Below are positions 13,637 through 20,512 of a DNA stretch of 38,152 nt, piece by piece (position 1 is the first letter of the stretch; the number at the start of each line of letters is the position of its first letter). The notes below the pieces were generated by a model. It worked only from the letters and a program-made list of their open reading frames with translations. It searched no databases and was not told where the DNA came from. A program made the translations under genes and the position numbers. Source of the stretch: Candidatus Uhrbacteria bacterium (GTDB lineage Bacteria; Patescibacteriota; Patescibacteriia; 2-12-FULL-60-25); assembly GCA_014728435.1 (NCBI GenBank), contig WJLP01000096.1, forward strand, positions 1 to 38,152. Direction: 5' to 3'.

Positions 13637-15265
13637 ATGCTCAAGCTGCTTAAGAAAATCTGGAAGGTCGAATCGCCGAATATTACTTCGGCGGCTTTGT
13701 TATTGGGGCTGGCGTCGCTTGCCTCGCGCTTGGTTGGCCTCATCCGCGACCGCATGCTCGCCTCATCATTCGGCGCCGGCGACGCGCTGGATGCTTATTA
13801 CGCGGCCTTTCGCCTGCCTGATTTTTTCTATCAGCTCATAATTTTGGGTGCCATAACAGCCGGCTTTATTCCTGTCTTTACCGAATATTTACAACGCAAA
13901 GGCGATGAACAAGCTAAAGCCTTGGCCGCCAAGGTATTCTCCACAATTATGCTCGTACTGGTTGCGGTCTGTATTGCTTTTGCTATATTCGCTGATTTTC
14001 TTGTGCCTTATACCGTGCCCGGCTTTACCGGCGCGAAACTTCAAGAAACCATCAATCTGGCCAGAATACTGCTTATCTCCACAATTCTGCTTGGCATGTC
14101 GGCCGTGATGGGCGGCATCTTGCAAAGCATGCGCCGTTTTGTGGCATTTGCTTTCGCGCCCGTCCTTTACAACCTGGGCATCATCTCGGGCATTATCTTT
14201 CTGGTGCCGCTCTTCGGTGTGGCGGGCGTGGCCTGGGGAGTGGTAATCGGAGCGTTCTTCCATCTTGCCGTCCAAGCGATTGTTGCTCTGCCTCTCGGCA
14301 TGGGGCGCCCGCAGATACCCGCCTTCAAGGATAAAGGAGTCTTACAGATTATAAAGCTTACTGTTCCGCGGGTAGGCGCGCTCGCGGCCATGCAAATAAA
14401 CCTCATCGTGCTCATCGCTTTCGCCTCTTCTCTAAAATCCGGTTCAGTCGCCATCTTCAATTTGGCCAATAATTTGCAATTCGTACCCATCGGTTTAATC
14501 GGTATTTCTTTTGCCGTCGCTTCGCTGCCCGCTTTTTCCAAACTTGTTGCCGAAGGTGACATGCAGGGTTTGCGACAATCCTTTTTGGCAACCACGCGCA
14601 AAGTCTTCTTTCTAATCATACCGGCTACAGCCATCACTCTGCTTTTACGCGCGCAAATAGTCCGTATCCTCTATGGTGCCGGGGAGTTCGGCTGGGATGC
14701 GACCATTCGCACCGCCGATGTACTCGCCATGTTCGCCCTCTCTCTAATCGCGCAATCAGCGGCTCCTGTCCTAACCAGAGTCTTCTATGCCTTAAAAGAT
14801 AGTAAAACTCCATTTATCGTCGCGGCTATATCCATGACGCTTAACATAGTTATCGCTTATTTTTTCAAAGATCTCTATGGCGTCACGGGCTTGGCGGCCG
14901 CGTTCTCCATCGGGGCATTTACGCAATTCGGTCTGTTGTGGTATCTGCTGCGCAAACGTCTCGGTGGTCACCTTGAAGGCAAAGAACTTACAATTTCACT
15001 ATCAAAAACCATCCTCGCATCGCTCGCTTTATTCGGATTTGGCTGGCTGGCCCGCCAATACGTGGGCACAATCTTCCCGCTTCGAACATTCTTGCAGGTT
15101 GCGTCTCAAGCGGTCGCGGCCACTATTGTCGGAGTGGCGGCTTTTTGCACGCTGGCAACGCTCTTGAATGTTCAAGAGTTTCACGAATTCCTATCGGCCA
15201 TGAAGTCTAAGTTATTGCGCAAAGCCAAGATCTCCGAAGGCATCGATCAAGAACAGGGGATATAG
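13637..15265 (+). CDS. murJ: Lipid II flippase MurJ
   Basis: An integral membrane protein of the MOP superfamily that flips the peptidoglycan precursor lipid II across the cytoplasmic membrane. The 542 residues hold about 14 hydrophobic segments. The family hallmarks are at the N-terminus: ASRLVGLIRDRMLASSFGAG (about 28-47) with the essential Arg-Asp-Arg region, followed by DAYYAAFRLPDFFYQL. The C-terminus ends in a charged cytoplasmic tail. Its presence indicates that the organism builds or modifies peptidoglycan. It is cotranscribed with, or independently started just after, a glycosyltransferase. Confidence 0.95.
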   Translation: MLKLLKKIWKVESPNITSAALLLGLASLASRLVGLIRDRMLASSFGAGDALDAYYAAFRLPDFFYQLIILGAITAGFIPVFTEYLQRKGDEQAKALAAKVFSTIMLVLVAVCIAFAIFADFLVPYTVPGFTGAKLQETINLARILLISTILLGMSAVMGGILQSMRRFVAFAFAPVLYNLGIISGIIFLVPLFGVAGVAWGVVIGAFFHLAVQAIVALPLGMGRPQIPAFKDKGVLQIIKLTVPRVGALAAMQINLIVLIAFASSLKSGSVAIFNLANNLQFVPIGLIGISFAVASLPAFSKLVAEGDMQGLRQSFLATTRKVFFLIIPATAITLLLRAQIVRILYGAGEFGWDATIRTADVLAMFALSLIAQSAAPVLTRVFYALKDSKTPFIVAAISMTLNIVIAYFFKDLYGVTGLAAAFSIGAFTQFGLLWYLLRKRLGGHLEGKELTISLSKTILASLALFGFGWLARQYVGTIFPLRTFLQVASQAVAATIVGVAAFCTLATLLNVQEFHEFLSAMKSKLLRKAKISEGIDQEQGI

Positions 15266-15292
15266 CTCGCACGGTAATCGATGGGTTGAGGG

Positions 15293-15321
15293 TTGTACCC
15301 CCGTCAACTCTCATTTATAAT
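15293..15321 (+). promoter_or_regulatory. Leaderless-type promoter of the first FecR gene
   Basis: TTGTAC (15293-15298), 17-nt spacer, TATAAT (15316-15321). It ends exactly 8 nt before the ATG at 15330. There is no Shine-Dalgarno. Confidence 0.65.
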
Positions 15322-15329
15322 ACCAGCAT

Positions 15330-16433
15330 ATGAAAACCGCACTCGCACCCCATGTCTCATACCTCGTACAACGCATCGGCGTGTCTCTTTTGCTATTTTT
15401 CGCGCTGGCAACAATTTTCGGCGCCGGCTGTAAAAGGACTCCGCCGCAAATTCCATCCGCAAATGAAAATCAACCCCCGGCAACTCAAGAAGCAAATAAT
15501 AAGCAGGATCAAGATCAACAAATGCAAGAAGTTGAAGTCGGCGACCCGGCCACTCTTGCCATCCTCCTGCTCACCCAAGAATCCCAAGTCACGGTCGCCC
15601 GCGGTGACGAAAGCACGGACGCCGTACATCAAATGGAGCTCTACGCCGGTGATGAAGTCAGTGTCATTAAAGGCGAGGCTCAACTCCTTTATCCCGAAGT
15701 CGGTATGTCCGTTCTCCCGGAAGGGACCAGAATCACCATCATCCCCGGTGAAGACGCGGAAAACGGCGGCTTTTCGTCACAAATCCTCCTTGAAGCCGGC
15801 AAAATCTGGACCAGGTTGGAACACGTGCTTGGCACGGATGAAGATTTCTCGGTCGAAGCCAGTAATGTGGTAGCCACGGTCCGCGGCACGGCCTTTGGAG
15901 TCTCGTTCGTCAACGGTGAAATCGATATCAAAGTCGCGGGCAACCAGGTTGCCGTTTCAACCCGAGAAGCTCTGAAAAATCTAAAAGAAACCGCGCAAAA
16001 AGCTGTTCTGGTTGCCTCCGGCAATGCGCTCAAAATCGACCCGGCAAATCTAAAACCCGGAGAAAACCCGCGCCCCAAACTGCTCGCAAAACTGCGCAAA
16101 GTTTCACAAACCGAAAAGAAAGATCTCTACTACAGATTCGGTACGCGTCGCCTAAACATCACTGATCTAAAAAAACCGGAACAAACATTCAAATGGTCCG
16201 CGCCCATCGGTCTCAAAGATAAGGTTAAAGAGCGCTTAACCCCCGAGCAGATCGAAAAGCTGAAAGCCATCCAAGACAAGCAAATCAGATTACGTCCCGA
16301 ATTACTGGAAGACGAGGCTCGTTTGCGAAATATTCTACAAGATTCTGTCCGCTTCCAAACTCCGCTCCGTCAGGTAATTCTTGAAGAAATGACAACCGAT
16401 GAAACGCCGTCAGCCACAGGTCCGAGCAATTGA
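15330..16433 (+). CDS. FecR-domain lipoprotein 1
   Basis: 367 residues. The signal peptide ends in a lipobox (IFGAGC, lipidated Cys34), followed by a Gln/Asn-rich linker to about residue 70. A FecR-like beta domain spans about 75-230, with the signature GDEVSVIKGEAQLLYP, LLEAGKIWTRLEHVLG and ASNVVATVRGTAFGV. The C-terminal 130 residues are Lys/Arg-rich and helical. In Proteobacteria FecR relays iron signals to sigma factors; here there is no partner sigma or receptor, so the domain is more likely a surface beta-module that binds glycan or protein. A paralogue follows immediately. Confidence 0.85.
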   Translation: MKTALAPHVSYLVQRIGVSLLLFFALATIFGAGCKRTPPQIPSANENQPPATQEANNKQDQDQQMQEVEVGDPATLAILLLTQESQVTVARGDESTDAVHQMELYAGDEVSVIKGEAQLLYPEVGMSVLPEGTRITIIPGEDAENGGFSSQILLEAGKIWTRLEHVLGTDEDFSVEASNVVATVRGTAFGVSFVNGEIDIKVAGNQVAVSTREALKNLKETAQKAVLVASGNALKIDPANLKPGENPRPKLLAKLRKVSQTEKKDLYYRFGTRRLNITDLKKPEQTFKWSAPIGLKDKVKERLTPEQIEKLKAIQDKQIRLRPELLEDEARLRNILQDSVRFQTPLRQVILEEMTTDETPSATGPSN

Positions 16434-16531
16434 GACCCGGAGTTGTCCCTCGAAGCTTTAGTGTAAGGGGATTAAATTTAATTTCATCATACTAGGAATT
16501 ATGATTAATTTGAGTTTATATTTTGGTGAAT

Positions 16532-16560
16532 TTGGGTCCGGCGCCGTGTTGTGCTAAGCT
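16532..16560 (+). promoter_or_regulatory. Leaderless-type promoter of the second FecR gene
   Basis: TTGGGT (16532-16537), 17-nt spacer, TAAGCT (16555-16560) with TGC before it. It ends exactly 8 nt before the ATG at 16569 and uses the same TAAGCT hexamer as pepA. Confidence 0.6.
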
Positions 16561-16568
16561 CGCTTGGT

Positions 16569-17801
16569 ATGAAGTTAAGCAAAGTTTTACCGCTGGCACT
16601 CGCTTTGATTATTTTTGGAGCTGGTTGTAGCTGGTTTGGACAAACCGAACCAGGCTTAAAAGCGGAATTGGGCGGTTCGCTCACTCAGTCCGAAGTAGAG
16701 CGCTATAATGAGTTTCAAGATAAATTGCCCAAAGGCTTGGCTTATTTGAATATCCCAAGCGGCTCTAAAGTTTTCGTTAGCCGCGGTAAGGAACGGATGC
16801 CGGGCAAGCAAGACATGGCGCTTTATGCCGGAGACACGGTTCACGTTAACACCGGCGAAGCTAAGCTGTTATACCCGGGAAAAGGCATGTCACTCTTGCC
16901 CAAAGGCGCGGCTGTCACAATCTTGCCCGAGGGTGAGTTTGCCTCTGGTCAAGGTTTGGGTGCCTTAATTATCCTTGAAGCCGGCAAGATCTTCACTCGT
17001 TTTGAGCAAATACTCGGCCATGGCGAGGAGTTTTCCGTCCAAGTCGACAACGTGGTGGCCACGGTTCGCGGCACGGCATTCGCTGTCTTCAAAATTGAGG
17101 ACACTGTCGATATACAAGTCGCCGAATCTACAATAAAAGTTACAACTCGCGATGCCATGGATTATTTAAAACAAAGTAACTCCATGCTGGCTGATGTGGG
17201 CTGGGAGTTAAGCGCTGGCCGGCAAATCAGCCTGCAAGATATGGATGAATTCAGGGCATTGGCTCAAATTGAACCTGTCTCAGACGACAGCTTTGCTTAC
17301 TTTGACATGGATTACTATTATTCCAACCTGTTTGCCTCCGGCACGCAAGACGTCGTCATCAATACCGCAGATCGCCAAGGTTTCAACTGGATGTCGCGGC
17401 AAATGACCGCAACCGAACTCGCGATGCCGGAAAACCCTTATCACTGGACCAAGCCGCCCGTAATTGATCCGTACTATCTAAACTATATAAATCCTGAACG
17501 CTTGTCCGAATGGCAAAGTTACATTTTATGGCTGGAAACCAATCAAGATGAAGCCGCGCGCATGGAAGAAATCCGCTTGCAAATGCAATCCGAGGGCATG
17601 TTTAGCGCGCCGGTTGAATCGGCTGACAGCCAAGACGAATCACCCGCTTCAGTAAAACCTTCATCAGACGGTCCAACCGATGAACCACCTGAAAGCATAA
17701 TTTACTACGACGAAAACGGCCAGCCGCATTTTACGGATGAAGCCCTGGGAACTGATTCAAATAACGACAGCGTCGAGCTTTTGGGTGTCCCTGCTGAATA
17801 A
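16569..17801 (+). CDS. FecR-domain lipoprotein 2
   Basis: 410 residues from the ATG at 16569, with a lipoprotein signal ending FGAGC (Cys20). A start at 16551 would put six extra residues ahead of the signal and begin upstream of the -10 element. The FecR-like domain at about 55-215 repeats the signature of its neighbour: GDTVHVNTGEAKLLYPGKGM, LEAGKIFTRFEQILG and VDNVVATVRGTAFAV. The C-terminal part differs. It is Tyr/Trp/Met-rich (YFDMDYYYSN, MSRQMTATELAMPENPYHW) and ends in an acidic, Ser/Pro-rich tail. The two genes look like a tandem duplication with diverged C-termini. No sigma/FecA partners are visible. Confidence 0.85.
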   Translation: MKLSKVLPLALALIIFGAGCSWFGQTEPGLKAELGGSLTQSEVERYNEFQDKLPKGLAYLNIPSGSKVFVSRGKERMPGKQDMALYAGDTVHVNTGEAKLLYPGKGMSLLPKGAAVTILPEGEFASGQGLGALIILEAGKIFTRFEQILGHGEEFSVQVDNVVATVRGTAFAVFKIEDTVDIQVAESTIKVTTRDAMDYLKQSNSMLADVGWELSAGRQISLQDMDEFRALAQIEPVSDDSFAYFDMDYYYSNLFASGTQDVVINTADRQGFNWMSRQMTATELAMPENPYHWTKPPVIDPYYLNYINPERLSEWQSYILWLETNQDEAARMEEIRLQMQSEGMFSAPVESADSQDESPASVKPSSDGPTDEPPESIIYYDENGQPHFTDEALGTDSNNDSVELLGVPAE

Positions 17802-17822
17802 TTCGGTATCGTATAGCAGAAA

Positions 17823-17847
17823 AGGCTTGACATTTAAGCCTCTTTTT
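17823..17847 (+). terminator. Terminator of the second FecR gene, overlapping the RNA promoter
   Basis: AGGCTT (17823-17828) pairs with AAGCCT (17836-17841) around a 7-nt loop, then C and five T. The -35 TTGACA of the following RNA gene (17827-17832) lies across the stem and loop. Confidence 0.7.
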
Positions 17848-17855
17848 GTTATACA
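17827..17855 (+). promoter_or_regulatory. Consensus promoter of the structured RNA
   Basis: Perfect TTGACA (17827-17832), 17-nt spacer, TATACA (17850-17855). It is the best promoter match in the window. Expected start at A17862, exactly the first base of the long-range closing helix. Confidence 0.85.
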
Positions 17856-17861
17856 AAGCAC

Positions 17862-18174
17862 AGAGGTTTGAGCCGCGGTATCTCGGTTCAATCCGAGGGA
17901 ACCCGCCGGCACTCCGGGATTCGCCAAAGTAGATCGCTCTCTGGCAACAGCGATCTGCTAAGGCACTGCAAAGGTATGCCGCAGTATGCGGCTCCTTTGT
18001 CCGCAAAAGCGGTGCGGAATCTCCCGGCGCCTGCTGCCAATGGCCCTCTTAACAAGGGGGCTCGCGGGTTCATCCCGCTCTCGTGCGCCCGCGCATACGC
18101 GCTTAATTGCGACACATTGGCAAGCTTAAACCTCTCTATCTCTCCGGTCACAATCGTGGCCGGTTTTTCTTTTT
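17862..18174 (+). ncRNA. Structured RNA of unrecognised family, about 313 nt
   Basis: An autonomous non-coding transcript. The 5' end AGAGGTTT (17862-17869) pairs with AAACCTCT (18128-18135), closing the whole molecule. Inside are CTCGG/CCGAG (17882-17897), then a long-range helix (17914-17922 with 18017-18027). That helix encloses an 11-bp hairpin (17928-17959), a two-part hairpin (17969-17999) and CCGC/GCGG with an AAAA loop (18001-18012). A second domain is closed by TGCCAAT/ATTGGCA (18035-18041 with 18116-18122) and holds hairpins at 18042-18062 and 18064-18078. It is GC-rich against its flanks. I could not match RNase P, tmRNA, SRP or 6S consensus segments. The frame at 17868-18176 runs through the terminator and is not a gene. 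Confidence 0.8.
18144..18174 (+). terminator. Intrinsic terminator of the structured RNA
   Basis: CCGGTCAC (18144-18151) pairs with GTGGCCGG (18156-18163, one T-G pair) around AATC, followed by TTTTTCTTTTT. Confidence 0.9.
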
Positions 18175-18248
18175 AACTTATTTATATGACTTTCCTGGTT
18201 CAAGAACAGGTTGATTTATTATCTAAAATAAGATAATCTCCACTAACA

Positions 18249-18319
18249 AGTCCATAGTACTTAGTCCATTGTCCTGGCTTCGATCAGCGCCAGGACTAAG
18301 TACTCAGGGCTAGGGACTG
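18249..18319. repeat. Inverted heptamer element upstream of lepA
   Basis: The left arm has four 7-nt units from 18249 (AGTCCAT twice, AGTACTT, TGTCCTG). The right arm has four from 18292 (AGGACTA, AGTACTC, AGGGCTA, GGGACTG). The arms are roughly reverse complements, with CCTGG...CCAGG at the tip. The element ends 9 nt before the lepA ATG. Confidence 0.75.
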
Positions 18320-18327
18320 TTTTGATT

Positions 18328-20130
18328 ATGAATCAAAACCAGATTAGAAATTTCTGCATCATTGCGCACATAGACCACGGTAAATCCACTTTAGCGGACC
18401 GTCTTTTGGAAATTACCGGAACCATCGAGAAGCGCAAAATGAAACAGCAATTATTAGATACCATGGAACTGGAACGCGAGCGCGGCATCACCATCAAACT
18501 CCAACCTGCGCGAATGGACTACAAAGCGACTGACGGAAAAGAATATCAACTCAACCTCATCGACACACCTGGGCACGTGGATTTCACCTACGAAGTCTCG
18601 CGCTCACTTGCGGCAGTCGAAGGTGCGATCCTCCTAGTGGACTCAACTCAAGGTGTGCAGGCGCAAACAATCGCCAATCTCTACCTTGCTCTCGAACAAG
18701 ACCTCGCGATAATCCCTGTCCTTAACAAAACAGATCTTCCCAACTCCGAAGTCGAGCGCCGAGCCGAAGAACTCATGAAGCTCATTGGTTGTAAGCGTGA
18801 AGAAATCTTGGCCGTTTCTGCCAAAACCGGAGTCGGTGTCAGCACGATCCTTGAGAAAGTCGTTACAGAAGTTCCGCCACCCAAAGGAGATGGTCAAAAA
18901 CCCTTCCGAGCCATGATTTTTGACTCCAAGTATGATGAATACAAAGGGGTAGTCGCCTATGTTCGCATGGTTGACGGTGAATTGAACAAGAATGATGCGA
19001 TAAACTTTTTAGCAACCGGCCACTCCGGGGAAGCACTTGAAGTTGGTTGCTTAAAACCAAATTACTCATCACTTGAATCACTGCAAACAGGGGAGATAGG
19101 CTACATTGTCACCGGCTTAAAAGATATCGAAGCTGTCCGCGTTGGCGATACCGTTACACTAAAGGGGGATTCGAAAGTCGAGTCATTGCCGGGTTATAAA
19201 GAAGTGCGCCCCATGGTTTATGCGGGCATTTTTCCATCAGAAGGAAACGAATACGAACACTTGCGTGAAGCTCTGCTCAAACTAAAACTTTCCGACGCAT
19301 CACTCCAGTTCGATCCCGAGCACTCGGCCGCTTTGGGCTTTGGTTTTCGCTGTGGCTTTCTAGGTATCTTGCATCTGGAAATACTCAAAGAACGCTTGGA
19401 GCGCGAACACAACATGGAGATTGTTACCACAACTCCGTCTGTTGCATACGAGGTTACGCTTACAAACGGTGAAGCCAAAGTAATCAAGTCTCCACTGGAA
19501 TTCCCTGACGCTTCCCGCCTTGGCGAGGCCCGCGAACCTTGGGTCACGGTCGACATCGTCACTCCGGCTGAATACTTGGGTGCCATAATGTCGCTCGTTC
19601 AAGACCGTCGCGGAGTTTATAAAAATACTGAATATTTCGAAGAAACCCGCGCTGTCCTTCATTATGAAATGCCTCTCTCGTCCGTTATTGTGGATTTCCA
19701 CGACAAGCTGAAGAGTTCAACTGCCGGTTACGCATCGCTCAGCTATGAACTTCTTGAATACCGCCCCGGCAAGATCATGCGCATGGACATTTTGGTTGCC
19801 GAGGAACAAGTGCCCGCGCTCGCGACTCTTATCCACGAATCCGAAGCTTATCGCCACGGCCGCTATGTGGTTGAAACCTTAAAAGAGACATTGCCGCGCC
19901 AGATGTTTGTTGTTAAAATCCAAGCGGCCATCGGCTCAAAAATCATCGCCTCCGAGAGGCTGTCGGCTTATCGCAAAGACGTGCTCGCCAAACTATACGG
20001 CGGCGACCGCACTCGCAAAGATAAGCTCTTAAAGAAACAGAAAAAAGGCAAAGAACGCATGATGAGTCAAGGCAAGGGCAGAGTCGAAATCCCATCGGAA
20101 ACATTTATAAAAGTTTTAAGACGCAATTAA
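18328..20130 (+). CDS. lepA: Elongation factor 4 (LepA)
   Basis: A ribosome-associated translational GTPase of 600 residues. G motifs: G1 AHIDHGKST (residues 12-20), G2 RGIT, G3 DTPGHVDF, G4 NKTD and G5 SAKTG. The later domains contain the typical GFRCGFLGILHLEI segment, and the family-specific C-terminal domain ends with GKGRVEIPSETFIKVL. It is full length. A TTG two codons upstream (18322) is not needed; ATG 18328 starts the conserved sequence. No Shine-Dalgarno or clear -10 is visible; the upstream gap is a heptamer element, so the promoter is unclear. The 3' end runs into another inverted heptamer element. Confidence 0.97.
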   Translation: MNQNQIRNFCIIAHIDHGKSTLADRLLEITGTIEKRKMKQQLLDTMELERERGITIKLQPARMDYKATDGKEYQLNLIDTPGHVDFTYEVSRSLAAVEGAILLVDSTQGVQAQTIANLYLALEQDLAIIPVLNKTDLPNSEVERRAEELMKLIGCKREEILAVSAKTGVGVSTILEKVVTEVPPPKGDGQKPFRAMIFDSKYDEYKGVVAYVRMVDGELNKNDAINFLATGHSGEALEVGCLKPNYSSLESLQTGEIGYIVTGLKDIEAVRVGDTVTLKGDSKVESLPGYKEVRPMVYAGIFPSEGNEYEHLREALLKLKLSDASLQFDPEHSAALGFGFRCGFLGILHLEILKERLEREHNMEIVTTTPSVAYEVTLTNGEAKVIKSPLEFPDASRLGEAREPWVTVDIVTPAEYLGAIMSLVQDRRGVYKNTEYFEETRAVLHYEMPLSSVIVDFHDKLKSSTAGYASLSYELLEYRPGKIMRMDILVAEEQVPALATLIHESEAYRHGRYVVETLKETLPRQMFVVKIQAAIGSKIIASERLSAYRKDVLAKLYGGDRTRKDKLLKKQKKGKERMMSQGKGRVEIPSETFIKVLRRN

Positions 20131-20133
20131 CAG

Positions 20134-20224
20134 TACGAATTACGAATCTGTTCGCTCAGCATACATTTTATCCCTTGGGATAAAATGTAAACCATTCGTA
20201 ATTCGCGCAGATTCGTAATTCGTA
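20134..20224. repeat. Nested inverted heptamer element
   Basis: TACGAATTACGAATCTG (20134-20150) has its exact 17-bp reverse complement at 20208-20224. Between them TACATTTTATCCC (20162-20174) and GGGATAAAATGTA (20177-20189) form a second perfect 13-bp hairpin, and an extra ATTCGTA unit lies at 20194. The outer arm consists of 7-nt units (TACGAAT and its complement ATTCGTA). Confidence 0.9.
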
Positions 20225-20226
20225 AT

Positions 20227-20325
20227 ATGAAGCCTAAAACCTGGAAAAAAATTAAAAAAGCATTTGTTACGGTAGTTATCACTTTTATGATAATCGCGCT
20301 TGTCGCGCCGATAATGTTTTTCTAA
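20227..20325 (+). CDS. 32-residue basic membrane peptide
   Basis: A very small open frame. A strongly basic N-terminus (KPKTWKKIKKA) is followed by about 20 hydrophobic residues with a central Met and ending APIMFF. The pattern is that of a single-pass membrane peptide, like small regulatory peptides or type I toxin-like peptides. The start codon lies 2 nt after the right arm of the nested inverted repeat, and no Shine-Dalgarno is visible. It falls between lepA and recJ. The family is not recognised. Evidence is the amphipathic design only, so it could still be chance. Confidence 0.45.
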   Translation: MKPKTWKKIKKAFVTVVITFMIIALVAPIMFF

Positions 20326-20351
20326 ACAGTCCACAAAGCACAACCTCCTAA

Positions 20352-20460
20352 ATCCTCGTTATGAGGATGACTTGATTAATTAGTTTTACAGCCCCCAACC
20401 CGCCCGCCAATGGCAGGCGGGTGAGACAAAGCTTAGCTTAGCTTTGGATGTGGGGTTGTA
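20352..20460. repeat. Two GC-rich hairpins upstream of recJ
   Basis: ATCCTC/GAGGAT (20352-20368) is a small hairpin. The larger one has TACAGCCCC (20387-20395) pairing with GGGGTTGTA (20452-20460). It encloses ACCCGCC/GGCGGGT (20398-20404 with 20416-20422) with GCC-AAT-GGC at its tip. There is no T-tract, so terminator function is doubtful. Confidence 0.6.
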
Positions 20461-20512
20461 TATGTTATGTCCACAGGCAATTAATTGTCCGGCGTGATAG
20501 GGTGAATTTGCT

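Noticed and set aside
15330..17801. FecR-type anti-sigma signalling pair
   Set aside because: The proteins are lipoproteins with no sigma factor or TonB-dependent receptor gene nearby.
17882..17897. T-arm-like CTCGG-TTCAAT-CCGAG as part of a tRNA or tmRNA
   Set aside because: The loop has six rather than seven bases, no acceptor stem or CCA follows, and no anticodon arm or tag frame is found.
17868..18176. 102-codon open frame over the structured RNA
   Set aside because: It starts inside the closing helix, runs through the terminator and has no protein-like pattern; the sequence is explained by RNA pairing.
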